Positions 8,977-16,782 are shown, numbered from the stretch's first letter. The stretch is DNA of 64,000 bases from Actinomadura rubteroloni (GCF_002911665.1 NZ_MTBP01000002.1:186001-250000), one strand, 5' to 3'. The notes: generated by a model from the letters alone, not told the origin. Made by a program: numbers and translations.

Positions 8977-9986
8977 CCGCGCTCGTCGTCCGGCTGGACA
9001 ACGCGGGCGACGTGCTGCTGGCCGGGCCGGCGATCCGCGCGGTCGCCGCGCGGTGCGGGCCGGTGACGCTGCTGGCCGGGCCGCAGGGCGCGGCGGCGGG
9101 ACGGCTGCTGCCCGGCGTCGGCGACGTGGTGGTCTACGACGCGCCGTGGTCGGGGTTCGTCCCGCCCGCGTTCGACGGCCCGGCCACCGACGCGCTCGTG
9201 CGCCGCCTCGCCGAGGGCCGGTTCACGGACGCGGTGATCCTGACGTCCTTCCACCAGTCGCCGCTGCCCGCCGCGCTGCTGCTGCGCATGGCGGGCATCG
9301 AGCGCGTCGCGGGCATCAGCGTGGACCATCCGGGTTCGCTGCTGGACGTCCGGCTGCGCGGCGACCCCGACCTGCCCGAGCCCGAACGGGCGCTGGCGCT
9401 CGCGGCGGCGGCCGGGTTCCCGCAGCCGCCCGGCGACGACGGACGGCTCGCGGTGCGGCGTCCCCTGCCCGACATCACGGCGCTCGCCGGGGACGGCCCG
9501 TACGTGATCGTCCATCCCGGCGCGTCGGTGCGGTCGCGGCGCTGGCCCGCCGAGCGGTGCGCCGAGACAGTAGGCGTGCTCGCCGCGCGCGGCCTGCGCC
9601 CGGTCGTGACGGGCGGCCCGGACGAGCGGGCGCTGACGACCCTGGTCGCGGGCCGTATCGGCACCGACCTCGGCGGACGCACCGACTGGCCGAGCCTCGC
9701 GGCCGTGTTCGCGGGCGCGGACGCGGTGATCACCGGCAACACCGGGCCCGCGCATCTGGCGGCGGCGGTCGGCGCGCCGGTGGTGTCGCTGTTCTCGCCG
9801 GTCGTCCCGGCGGAGCGGTGGGCGCCCTACGGCGTCCCGCACGTGCTGCTCGGCGACCAGCGCGCCGCGTGCCGGGACACCCGCGCCCGCGACTGCCCCG
9901 TCCCCGGCCATCCCTGCCTCATGAGCGTCACCGCCGCCGACGCGGCCGACGCCGTCGAGAAACTGATCGCGGAGACAGCCTCATGA
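8973..9986 (+). CDS. Glycosyltransferase family 9 (heptosyltransferase-like)
   Basis: The 337-residue GT-B protein starts VVRLDNAGDVLLAGPAIRA, the classic family 9 opening, and has the donor-side signature VIVHPGASVRSRRWP. It also carries GNTGPAHLAAAVGAPVVSLF, shared with ADP-heptose:LPS heptosyltransferases WaaC and WaaF. In this locus it is the natural candidate for using the NDP-heptose made by GmhA, HldE and the GmhB domain. The acceptor cannot be LPS in an actinomycete, so a glycolipid, wall polymer or metabolite is inferred. The GTG start overlaps the previous stop (GTGA), and its own stop overlaps the ATG of palindromic element copy 2. Confidence 0.88.
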   Translation: MTALVVRLDNAGDVLLAGPAIRAVAARCGPVTLLAGPQGAAAGRLLPGVGDVVVYDAPWSGFVPPAFDGPATDALVRRLAEGRFTDAVILTSFHQSPLPAALLLRMAGIERVAGISVDHPGSLLDVRLRGDPDLPEPERALALAAAAGFPQPPGDDGRLAVRRPLPDITALAGDGPYVIVHPGASVRSRRWPAERCAETVGVLAARGLRPVVTGGPDERALTTLVAGRIGTDLGGRTDWPSLAAVFAGADAVITGNTGPAHLAAAVGAPVVSLFSPVVPAERWAPYGVPHVLLGDQRAACRDTRARDCPVPGHPCLMSVTAADAADAVEKLIAETAS

Positions 9987-10100
9987 GCGAGCCGGAGGCG
10001 CGCGTCGCGCGCTGGACCGAGGAGCGGCGGGAGCTTGCGACCAGAGCGACGAGGGAAGCGCGCGGCTCAAAGCGCGCCGCAGGCGAGCGGAGAAACATGA
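9983..10100 (+). repeat. Palindromic intercistronic element, copy 2
   Basis: This 118-base stretch closely resembles the element at 7343-7468. It begins with an ATG overlapping a stop and has the same order of blocks: CCGGAGGCGCGCG, CGCGCGCTGGAC, GAGGAGCG, GCGACGAGGGAAGCGCGCGG, then CAAAGCGCGCC. The terminal inverted repeat is degenerate here. The frame encodes PEARVARWTEER and ATREARGSKRA and, unlike copy 1, runs in frame into the next glycosyltransferase. That gene has its own start at 10097 with GGAG upstream, so the in-frame extension may or may not be translated. Confidence 0.75.
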
Positions 10101-11047
10101 ACATCTTGATCTGGCATGTGCACGGCTCCTGGACGACCGCGTTCGTCCAGGGGCCGCACACCTATCTCGTGCCGGTCACGCCCGATCGGGGGCCGGACGG
10201 GCTGGGCCGCGCCCGCACGTGGGAGTGGCCCGGCACGGTGAAGGAGGTGTCGCCGGACGAGCTGCGCGACCTGGACGTGGACGTCGTCATCGCGCAGCGT
10301 CCGCACGAGCCGGAGCTGGCCCGGACGTGGACGGGACGCGACCTCCCCCTCGTCTACCTGGAGCACAACGCGCCCGACGGCGACGTCCCGCTGACCCGCC
10401 ACCCGCTCGCCGACCGGCCGGACGCGCTGATCGTCCACGTCACCCACTTCAACGATCTGCTCTGGGACTGCGGCAGCACGCCGACCCGCGTGGTCGAGCA
10501 CGGCATCGTGGATCCGGGCGCGCTGTGGACGGGCGAGCTGGCGCGGACGGCCGTCGTCACCAACGAGCCGCTGCGCCGGGGCCGCTACGTCGGCGCCGAC
10601 CTGCTCCCCTATTTCGCCGAAGCCGGGCCGCTGGACGTGTTCGGGATGGGCGTGGCGGACGTCCCGGAACGTCTCGGCCTGCCCGGCGCGCAAGCCTTCG
10701 AGGACCTGCCGCAGGACCGGATGCACGCCGAGGTCGCGCGCCGCCGCGTCTACCTGCACCCGGTGCGGTGGACGTCGCTCGGCCTGTCGCTGCTCGAAGC
10801 CATGCACCTCGGGATGCCGGTCGTGGCGTTCGGGACGACCGAGGTCGCCGAGGCCGTCCCGCCGGACGCGGGCGTGGTGTCCACCGACCGCGCGGTGCTG
10901 CGCGCCGCCGTCGCGCGCCTGCTCGCCGACCCGGCCGAGGCCGCCGAACGCGGCGCCGCCGCGCGCCGCGCCGCGCTGGGCCGCTACGGCCTGGACCGGT
11001 TCCTCGCCGACTGGGAGGCGATCCTGCCCGCGGCGGCGGCGCGATGA
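10097..11047 (+). CDS. Glycosyltransferase, GT4-like
   Basis: The 316-residue protein begins MNILIWHVHGSWTTAFV and ends with a GT-B donor domain. There VYLHPVRWTSLGLSLLEAMH, then GMPVVAFGTTE, form the family 4 nucleotide-sugar signature (E-x7-E-like region). The middle has LVYLEHNAPDGDVPLTRH. I chose the ATG at 10097 because GGAG lies a few bases upstream and family homology starts there. The frame is open upstream through the palindromic element to 9983, which would add 38 residues. Its ATGA junction with the following GT9 shows that they are cotranslated. Donor and acceptor are unknown. Confidence 0.85.
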   Translation: MNILIWHVHGSWTTAFVQGPHTYLVPVTPDRGPDGLGRARTWEWPGTVKEVSPDELRDLDVDVVIAQRPHEPELARTWTGRDLPLVYLEHNAPDGDVPLTRHPLADRPDALIVHVTHFNDLLWDCGSTPTRVVEHGIVDPGALWTGELARTAVVTNEPLRRGRYVGADLLPYFAEAGPLDVFGMGVADVPERLGLPGAQAFEDLPQDRMHAEVARRRVYLHPVRWTSLGLSLLEAMHLGMPVVAFGTTEVAEAVPPDAGVVSTDRAVLRAAVARLLADPAEAAERGAAARRAALGRYGLDRFLADWEAILPAAAAR

Positions 11048-11952
11048 GACGCGTCCTGCTGCTGCGGGCGCTCGGGCTCGGGGACTTCCTCACCGGCGTG
11101 CCCGCCTACCGGGCCGTCCGGGCGGCGTTCCCGGGGCACGAGATCGTCCTGGCCGCACCCGCCGCGCTCGCGCCGCTGGCCGCGCTGTGCGACGGGCTCG
11201 ACCGGCTGCTGCCCACGGCCGAGCTGGCGCCGGTCGCCTGGGACGGCCCCCCGCCCGACGTCGCGATCGACCTGCACGGCGACGGCCCCGCCAGCCACCG
11301 GATCGTCGAGGCCCTCGGCGCGGAGCGGACGATCGTCTACGGCCCCGAGTGGGACGAGCACGAACACGAGATCGCGCGCTGGTGCCGGCTGCTGGAACTG
11401 AACGGCGTCCCGGCCGACCCGTCCGCGTTCGGCCTGTCGCCGCCCCTCGGCGCGGAGCCCGCGGTGATCGTCCATCCGGGCGCGGCGTCGGGCAGCCGCC
11501 GCTGGCCGCCCGAGCGGTTCGCGGCCGTCGTCCGGATCCTCGCGAGCGCCGGCCACCGGGTGCTGGTCACCGGCGGGGACGCCGAACGGGCGCTGGCGGC
11601 GGAGGTCGCGGGCGGCGTCGCGGACGTGCTCACCGGAGCGGGCCTCGCCGACCTCGCCGCCACCGTCGCCGCCGCGGACCTCGTGGTCTGCGGCGACACC
11701 GGCGTGGCGCATCTGGCGACGGCGTGCGGCACACCGTCGGTGACGCTGTTCGGCCCGGTGTCCCCGGCGCTGTGGGGGCCGCCGGACCTCCCCCGGCACA
11801 CGGTCCTGTGGAAGGGCGGCGCGGCGGGCCGTCCCGGCGACGCGCACGGCGCCGACCCCGACCCGCGGCTGCTCGCGATCACCGTGTCGGAGGTCCTGGC
11901 CGCCGCGTTCGCGCTGCTCGACGCGTCATCCGACATACCGGCGCGCGGGTGA
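11044..11952 (+). CDS. Glycosyltransferase family 9 (heptosyltransferase-like), second copy
   Basis: This 302-residue GT9 protein opens MRRVLLLRALGLGDFLTGVP and carries VIVHPGAASGSRRWPPERF and CGDTGVAHLATACGTPSVTLF. These are the same two signatures as the GT9 at 8973, so the operon encodes two heptosyltransferase-like enzymes, as LPS core loci do. The ATG overlaps the previous stop (ATGA). It is the last gene of the plus-strand operon, and its final 27 bases overlap the end of a convergent GT2 gene. Use of ADP-heptose is inferred from family and context. Confidence 0.87.
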   Translation: MRRVLLLRALGLGDFLTGVPAYRAVRAAFPGHEIVLAAPAALAPLAALCDGLDRLLPTAELAPVAWDGPPPDVAIDLHGDGPASHRIVEALGAERTIVYGPEWDEHEHEIARWCRLLELNGVPADPSAFGLSPPLGAEPAVIVHPGAASGSRRWPPERFAAVVRILASAGHRVLVTGGDAERALAAEVAGGVADVLTGAGLADLAATVAAADLVVCGDTGVAHLATACGTPSVTLFGPVSPALWGPPDLPRHTVLWKGGAAGRPGDAHGADPDPRLLAITVSEVLAAAFALLDASSDIPARG

Positions 11953-12822
11953 GCGCCGCTGGGAGTCCTCCAGCAGCCGCAGCCCGAACGCCACGCGCGC
12001 GGGGACGGGCCGCCGCTCGCGCAGCACCCACGGCAGGCCCCGCACGGCCTCGGCGACGGCCGCCGCGCTCGCCGCGTCGCGCGGCACCGACCGCAGCAGC
12101 GTCCCGGTCCGGCGGACGGCGTCCAGGCCCGGCCGCCGCAGCCAGGCCGTCCAGAGGGTGTTGCGGATCCCGCGCCTGCGGCGGCTGCGCGGGTCCCGGA
12201 CGGTCGACGCCGCGTGGTGCACGACGACGTCCTCCGTCCAGCACAGCCACCAGCCCGCCGCCGCGAGGTCCAGGCTGAGCAGTTCCTCCTCGCCGCCGAA
12301 GCCGAGTCGTTCGGAGAACCCGCCCGCCTCCCGGAACGCCGACACGCGCAGCATCGACGCGCCCGCGAGGATGCCGAGCAGCGCCGGGCCGGGCAGCCCG
12401 TCGGGGCCGGGGACGGGCGAGTGCCGCAGCTCGGGCGTAATGGGGTCCTCGGTGCCGTCCGGCTCGACGCGGATCAGGGCCGTCACCGACGCCACCGTCG
12501 GATGGGCGTCGAGGTGGTCGGCGGCGCGGGCCAGCGACCCCGGCTCCCACCAGGTGTCGTCGTCGCAGAACGCGACGTAGGGCGTGGTGACGCGCTCGAC
12601 GGCGAGGTTGCGGGCGACCGCGCCGAGGTTGTCGCGCAGCGCGGTGACCTCGACGCCGGGGAACGCCTCGGCGACGGCGGACGCGGTGCCGTCGGTCGAC
12701 CCGTTGTCCATGACGATCACGCGCGGGCCCTCCGGGACGGACGTCATGCGCCCCAGCACGTGGAGCAGTTCGCCGCACCGGTTGCGGGTGATGATGACGA
12801 CCGTCATCCGCGGATCGGTCAC
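11926..12822 (-). CDS. Glycosyltransferase family 2 (paralogue A)
   Basis: The 298-residue GT-A protein has VVIITRNRCGELLHVL at its N terminus, VIVMDNGSTDGT, and the metal-binding AFCDDDTWWEPGSL. The segment GGFSERLGFGGEEELLSLDL follows. It is clearly paralogous to the gene immediately upstream at 12819-13745, sharing WWEPGSLARAA and a similar C-terminal region, so the pair arose by tandem duplication. The GTG at 12822 overlaps the upstream stop (GTGA). The C terminus lacks obvious membrane segments, so a cytosolic or membrane-associated role is likely. The sugar is unknown. Confidence 0.87.
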   Translation of the reverse strand: MTDPRMTVVIITRNRCGELLHVLGRMTSVPEGPRVIVMDNGSTDGTASAVAEAFPGVEVTALRDNLGAVARNLAVERVTTPYVAFCDDDTWWEPGSLARAADHLDAHPTVASVTALIRVEPDGTEDPITPELRHSPVPGPDGLPGPALLGILAGASMLRVSAFREAGGFSERLGFGGEEELLSLDLAAAGWWLCWTEDVVVHHAASTVRDPRSRRRRGIRNTLWTAWLRRPGLDAVRRTGTLLRSVPRDAASAAAVAEAVRGLPWVLRERRPVPARVAFGLRLLEDSQRRSPARRYVG

Positions 12823-13745
12823 GGCACCGGCTCCGGCACGTGGCGGTCGATGAGCCCGGCCGCGCGCTCCACCGGCGGCGGCAGGCGGCGGCGCCCGGCC
12901 AGTGCGGCGGGCAGCCGGCGCAGCGCACCGGCCAGGGCGCGGCGGGCGTCGCCGTCGCCGGGCGCGGCGGCGGCGAGCCGCGCGGTCTCGCGGGCGGCCA
13001 GCGCGGCGGGCCGCCGCAGCCAGGCGGTGAGCACGGTGTTGCGCAGCTCGGCGCTGCGCCGCGCGCCCGCCCCCTGGCGGCGCGGCGACGGCTCGTGGAC
13101 GGCCACGACGCCCGGCACATGGCAGCGGTCCCAGCCCGCGGCGGCCAGGTCGTAGGCGAGCAGCCGCTCCTCGCCGACGAAGAACAGCACCGCGCTGAAC
13201 CCGCCGACGGACAGGAACGCCTCCCGCCGGACGACCGCCGCGCACGCCAGGAAGCCGAGCACCGGCGGTCCCGGCAGCGGCCGGGGCCCCGGCGGCAGCG
13301 GCGTGTCCGTCATCGCGGCGTTGATCGGGTCGGGGTCGCGGGCGGCGCCGACGAGCGTGCGCGCCGCGATCAGTCCGAGCCGGGGATGGGCGTCGAACTC
13401 GGCCGCCGCGCGGGCGAGCGAGCCCGGCTCCCACCAGGAGTCGTCGTCGCTGAACGCGACGTACGGGGTGCGGGCGGCGGCCACGCCGAGGTTGCGGGCG
13501 GGCGCGCCGAGGTTGCGGGCCAGGCCGAGGACGGTCGTGCCGGGGTCACCGAGCGCGCGGACGGCGTCGGCCGTCCCGTCCCGCGACCCGTTGTCCACGA
13601 CGACGACCTCGGGCTGTTCGGGCAGGCCGCGCAGCCTGGCGACCGTCCGCAGCAGTTCCTCGCGGCGGTCGCGGGTCGCGATGACGACCGTCGTGCCCGC
13701 GCCGGGCCGGGGGGCGCCCGGCCCCCCGGCGGACGGTCCCGTCAC
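12819..13745 (-). CDS. Glycosyltransferase family 2 (paralogue B)
   Basis: This 308-residue GT-A protein has VVIATRDRREELLRTVARL, VVVVDNGSRDGTADAV and the DDD motif in AFSDDDSWWEPGSL, plus GGFSAVLFFVGEERLLAYDL. It matches its downstream neighbour along the whole length. The GTG at 13745 overlaps the stop of the CBS-domain gene (GTGA), so its translation is coupled to a stress-type regulator protein. The residue order is typical for inverting GT2 enzymes that act on lipid-linked or wall glycans; the substrate is not predictable. Confidence 0.87.
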   Translation of the reverse strand: MTGPSAGGPGAPRPGAGTTVVIATRDRREELLRTVARLRGLPEQPEVVVVDNGSRDGTADAVRALGDPGTTVLGLARNLGAPARNLGVAAARTPYVAFSDDDSWWEPGSLARAAAEFDAHPRLGLIAARTLVGAARDPDPINAAMTDTPLPPGPRPLPGPPVLGFLACAAVVRREAFLSVGGFSAVLFFVGEERLLAYDLAAAGWDRCHVPGVVAVHEPSPRRQGAGARRSAELRNTVLTAWLRRPAALAARETARLAAAAPGDGDARRALAGALRRLPAALAGRRRLPPPVERAAGLIDRHVPEPVP

Positions 13746-14161
13746 TTGTTGGCCGGGGCGGCGCTGATGTCGGCGAGGGCCGAGCGCTCGTCCCGCTCGA
13801 TCGCGAGGTCGCCGATCGACACGATGCCGACCGGACGGCCGTTCTCGACCACCGGCAGCCGCCGCACCGCCTGGTCCCGCATCAGGTCCACGGCGCGCGA
13901 GACCTCGTCGTCCGGCGCGACCGTGAAATCGGCGGCGCTGGCGATCGACCCGGCCGTCGCCGTCCCGGGGTCGCCGCCGTCGGCCAGGAAACGCGTCACC
14001 AGGTCGCGGTCGGTCACGACGCCCAGCAGCTCACCGTCGTCGGTGACGAGCACCGCCCCGACGTCCTGGTCGCGCATCTTCCCCGCGATGTCCGTCACCA
14101 CGGTGTCGGGCTGCACGCACAGCGGGGATTCGGTCATGATGTCGCGGATCTGCTGGCTCAT
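13742..14161 (-). CDS. Two-CBS-domain protein
   Basis: The 139-residue protein is essentially a CBS pair: IMTESPLCVQPDTVVTDIA with VTDDGELLGVVTDRDLV, then DDEVSRAVDLMRDQAVRRLPVVENGRPVGIVS. CBS pairs bind adenosine nucleotides and act as energy sensors; free-standing ones are frequent in actinobacterial stress regulons. It sits just downstream of the sigma factor gene and is coupled by GTGA overlap to two GT2 genes. A SigB-like motif (GCAT-N15-GGGTAG) lies about 40 bases upstream. Confidence 0.9.
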   Translation of the reverse strand: MSQQIRDIMTESPLCVQPDTVVTDIAGKMRDQDVGAVLVTDDGELLGVVTDRDLVTRFLADGGDPGTATAGSIASAADFTVAPDDEVSRAVDLMRDQAVRRLPVVENGRPVGIVSIGDLAIERDERSALADISAAPANK

Positions 14162-14201
14162 AGCGCTGTCCTTCCTGTGAGGTCGGTGTCCGTCGCCGCG
14201 C

Positions 14202-14226
14202 CTACCCGGCGGGACGTCTGCTATGC
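14202..14226 (-). promoter_or_regulatory. Candidate SigB-type promoter for the CBS-GT2-GT2 operon
   Basis: On the minus strand GCAT, 15 bases, then GGGTAG fits the loose actinobacterial SigB/SigF consensus GNNT-N14-16-GGGTA. It ends at the stop codon of the sigma gene and lies about 40 bases before the CBS start. The -35 match is weak, so this is a candidate only. Confidence 0.35.
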
Positions 14227-15185
14227 GCCTTGCGGCGTCCGCCCGCCCGCGCCGTGGTGCGCGTGGTCGTCCGGGTGGTGGTCCGGGTCTCGGTGACGGT
14301 CTGGACCGTGCGCGTCCGGCGTGCCGCGCGCGGACGCCGCTCGTCGGCGGGCCCCGGGTCGTCCTCGCCCTCGGCGGCGGCCCGCAGCAGCGCCAGGCTG
14401 TCGCGGATCAGCCGGGACACGTGCATCTGCGAGAGCCCGACGATCGCGGCGATCTCCCGCTGCGTCTTGTTGCCGTAGAAGCGCAGCAGCAGGATCTGCC
14501 GCTCCCGCGCGGCGAGCCGGTTGAGCACCGGCTTGACCGACTCGCGCGAGTCGATGACGTCCGGCTCGGTGTCGAGCGTCGCGATCGTCTCGGCGACGGT
14601 CGGGCTGTCGGGGTCGTCGTCCACGCTGCGGTCCAGGGAGCACAGGTGGTACTCGTCCCCCGCCTGGATCGCCTCGATGATCTCCTCCTCGTCGGTGTCC
14701 AGGTCGGCCGCGAGGTCGGCGATCGTCGGCGACCGGCCGAGCGACTGGCTGAGCCGGCCGCGCGCCTCGTTCAGCTCGGCCCAGCGCTCCTGGACGCCGC
14801 GCGGCGGGCGCACCGCCCAGCCCCGGTCGCGGAAGTGGCGCTTGATCTCGCCGACCACGGTCGGCGTCGCGTAGGCGAAGAAGCGGGTGCCGCGGTCGGG
14901 CTCGAAGCGGTCCACCGCCGAGATGAGGCCGAGCATCCCGACCTGGAAGAGGTCGTCCACGCTCTCGCCCCGGGACGCGAACCGGCGCGCGATCCGCTGC
15001 ACCGTCGGGACGCACGAGACGATGATCTCCTCGCGGGCCCGGTCCCGGCGCGGGCCCTCCCGCAGGCCCCGCATCTCGGCGAGGCGCTCCTCGATCGTCG
15101 GTCCGGTCTCGTCCGTGCCGGGCCGGTCCGCCGTGTCAGTACGCGGGTCGGTACGAAGGTTCGTGGGACTCGTGAAAGCTGTCAT
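14202..15185 (-). CDS. RNA polymerase sigma factor, SigB/SigF/SigG family
   Basis: The 327-residue protein has region 2 with DDLFQVGMLGLISAVDRFEP and RFFAYATPTVVGEIKRHFRD. Region 3 contains GWAVRPPRGVQE, and region 4 has ERQILLLRFYGNKTQREIA and an HTH in VGLSQMHVSRLIRDSL. This is the group 3 stress/sporulation sigma family, usually controlled by anti-sigma and anti-anti-sigma partners, none of which is adjacent. I chose MTAFTSPTN at 15185, about 12 bases after GGGAGGAA; an upstream in-frame start exists at 15254. After the HTH there is an extra basic tail of about 50 residues rich in Thr and Arg, not typical of the family. Confidence 0.92.
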   Translation of the reverse strand: MTAFTSPTNLRTDPRTDTADRPGTDETGPTIEERLAEMRGLREGPRRDRAREEIIVSCVPTVQRIARRFASRGESVDDLFQVGMLGLISAVDRFEPDRGTRFFAYATPTVVGEIKRHFRDRGWAVRPPRGVQERWAELNEARGRLSQSLGRSPTIADLAADLDTDEEEIIEAIQAGDEYHLCSLDRSVDDDPDSPTVAETIATLDTEPDVIDSRESVKPVLNRLAARERQILLLRFYGNKTQREIAAIVGLSQMHVSRLIRDSLALLRAAAEGEDDPGPADERRPRAARRTRTVQTVTETRTTTRTTTRTTARAGGRRKAHSRRPAG

Positions 15186-15540
15186 GAGCGGAAAGTTCCT
15201 CCCTGCGGAACGCCGACCGATCGGGTCGTCACCGCTGAAGAGGCCGTGAATCACGCGGACGTTCTTCGGGAACGCCGCGCGCTCTCGTGGATGTGGTCCG
15301 CCGGGTGACGTTCACCCGGATCGGGCCGCGGCCGGGGCCGTCCGCCGCACTCCGGTCCCGCCGCGCCGTCTCGCGTGCGGGCCTTGCCGCGGGCCCCGCG
15401 CCCGGCGGCGGTCCTGCCGACGGGCGCACTCTCAGGATTGGCGCGGCGTCCGCGCGGAGTCAACTCGGATCGGCCATGTCGGGTCACGGCCTCGGCAAAC
15501 GATCCTTGTCCTTACTCGTCCGGGTATGCGATGCATCACC
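15186..15540. other. Intergenic region between the sigma factor and CDGSH genes
   Basis: This divergent spacer carries no convincing gene; the open frames in it are compositional. It contains a perfect 8-base-arm palindrome at 15301-15319 and the ribosome site of the sigma gene. A GGGTAT at 15522-15527 lacks a matching -35. Confidence 0.6.
15301..15319. promoter_or_regulatory. Perfect palindrome, possible operator
   Basis: CCGGGTGA-CGT-TCACCCGG has two perfect 8-base arms around a 3-base centre. It lies 116 bases upstream of the sigma start and in the same spacer as the CDGSH promoter. It could bind a dimeric regulator or be part of a promoter region; no partner is identified. Confidence 0.4.
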
Positions 15541-15564
15541 GTTTTGGCGGTGCCTGCCGGGTAT
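15541..15564 (+). promoter_or_regulatory. SigB-type promoter of the CDGSH gene
   Basis: GTTT at 15541-15544, 14 bases, then GGGTAT at 15559-15564 is a near-perfect match to the actinobacterial SigB/SigF consensus. Transcription would start about seven bases later, at or next to the ATG at 15575, giving a leaderless or nearly leaderless mRNA. Confidence 0.65.
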
Positions 15565-15574
15565 GTCGGTCCCT

Positions 15575-15763
15575 ATGGTGCAGAGGGTCACGCAGGTGAA
15601 GAACGGGCCGCTTCTCGTGGAGGGGCCGGTGGAGATCGTCCAGGACGACGGGACGACCGTCCGGTCCGATCGGTTCGTCGTCGCACTGTGCACATGCCGC
15701 CGCAGCCGCACCGCGCCGTTCTGCGACACCAGCCACCGGCGCAAGGTCCGCGGCGACGACTAG
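15575..15763 (+). CDS. CDGSH iron-sulfur domain protein
   Basis: The 62-residue protein is a minimal CDGSH domain. The motif CTCRRSRTAPFCDTSH has the C-x-C-x8-C-D-x-S-H ligand set (3 Cys, 1 His) that holds a redox-active 2Fe-2S cluster, here CDTSH instead of CDGSH. The start at 15575 is chosen because the SigB-type -10 box ends ten bases upstream; an in-frame ATG at 15563 overlaps that box and is unlikely. The protein faces a heme-oxygenase-like gene across a terminator. A stress or redox role is inferred from the promoter. Confidence 0.88.
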   Translation: MVQRVTQVKNGPLLVEGPVEIVQDDGTTVRSDRFVVALCTCRRSRTAPFCDTSHRRKVRGDD

Positions 15764-15785
15764 CCCGGGCCTCGCCGGCCCGGGC
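15763..15785. terminator. Bidirectional hairpin between convergent genes
   Basis: GCCCGGGCC, five bases, GGCCCGGGC forms a perfect 9-base-pair stem starting at the CDGSH stop codon and ending ten bases before the stop of the convergent gene. There is no T-tract, as is common in actinomycetes. Confidence 0.6.
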
Positions 15786-15795
15786 CGCGCCGCCG

Positions 15796-16782
15796 TCAGA
15801 GCGGGCGGAGCAGGGACGTGCGGGACGCGTCCCAGCAGCCGAGCAGGTGATCGTCCAGCCGCTCCTCCAGCAGGACCGTCGCCTCCGCGCCGAGCGCCAC
15901 GTCCGGCGCCAGTTCGGGCTCCGCGTCCAGCAGCCCACCGATGACGTCGCGGCGCAGCACCTGCTCGTGGACGGCGTCCGCCTCCACGTGCTCGGCGTAG
16001 AACCGCACGCCGCGCTCGGCGACGCCGAGGCGCCGCAGCGCCCGGCACATCCGCTCCGACCCCGGGCTGCTCGTGATCTCCAGGACCGCGAAGTGGCCGA
16101 GGATCGCCCCGCGCAGCGCCCGGTGGAGCGCGAACAGCGACATCATGTTCGTGATCGCGAGCATCGGCGCGGGCACCACGTTCACGTACGCGCCGTAGGA
16201 CGGGTCGAGGTCCGTCTCTTCCATGAGGTCGGCGAACAGGCGGGCGTGCATGCGGTCGGCGCGGCCGCCACCGAATTCGTCGTACTGGACCGCTGCCAGC
16301 GCCGCTTTCGGTGCCCCTGTCAGCCTAGGGACGGCGAACGCCTGCGGATCGGACTCTTTGAGCTGGTAGATCGACCGGTGCGCCAGATACTCCCGCATCT
16401 GCCACATCTCGCCCTTGTCGCGCAGGTGGTGGGAGGCGCCGCGCGCGTCCAGGTGCTCGATGAGCAGCGCGTCCAGGACGTCGTCCACGTCCTTGCCGGG
16501 GGTGCCGTCCCGCAGCTCGGCGAGGAACGTCCGCTCCATCGCGGCGCGCAGCCCGAGCAGCGCGGGATCCCACTCCCATCCGCCGTCCACGCCCGTGAGG
16601 CCCTGGTAATGCAGCTCGTAGCAGAGGTGCAGGGCGAGGTGGAGGTCGTCGCCGAACGGGTCGTCCGCCGCCGGGGCGGCGGCGAGCGCCTCGGCCGCCG
16701 CCGGGGTCCCGGCCGGGCCGCGCAGCACGTCCAGGAGCGCTTCGCTGAGCGGGCCGCGGGGGGCCGGAAGGTCGGCGGTCAT
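15796..16782 (-). CDS. Iron-containing redox enzyme / heme-oxygenase-like family protein
   Basis: The 328-residue, mostly helical protein resembles the heme-oxygenase-like diiron family (Haem_oxygenas_2 type). Features include CYELHYQGLTGV, AHRSIYQLKESDPQAFAVPRL, DEFGGGRADRMH and HFAVLEITSSPGSERM, then FYAEHVEADAVHE, with the spaced Glu and His residues expected for a diiron or heme site. The start at 16782 has GGAGG five bases upstream; the longer frame to 16845 lacks this. The exact reaction is unknown. A SigB-like promoter motif lies 42 bases upstream of the ATG, and the gene is convergent with the CDGSH gene, so both may serve redox stress. Confidence 0.8.
   Translation of the reverse strand: MTADLPAPRGPLSEALLDVLRGPAGTPAAAEALAAAPAADDPFGDDLHLALHLCYELHYQGLTGVDGGWEWDPALLGLRAAMERTFLAELRDGTPGKDVDDVLDALLIEHLDARGASHHLRDKGEMWQMREYLAHRSIYQLKESDPQAFAVPRLTGAPKAALAAVQYDEFGGGRADRMHARLFADLMEETDLDPSYGAYVNVVPAPMLAITNMMSLFALHRALRGAILGHFAVLEITSSPGSERMCRALRRLGVAERGVRFYAEHVEADAVHEQVLRRDVIGGLLDAEPELAPDVALGAEATVLLEERLDDHLLGCWDASRTSLLRPL

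Noticed and set aside
15251-15290. LexA-like box (GTTC/GAAC pair) before the sigma gene
   Set aside because: The half-sites are in the order GTTC...GAAC with five bases between, opposite to the actinobacterial SOS box.
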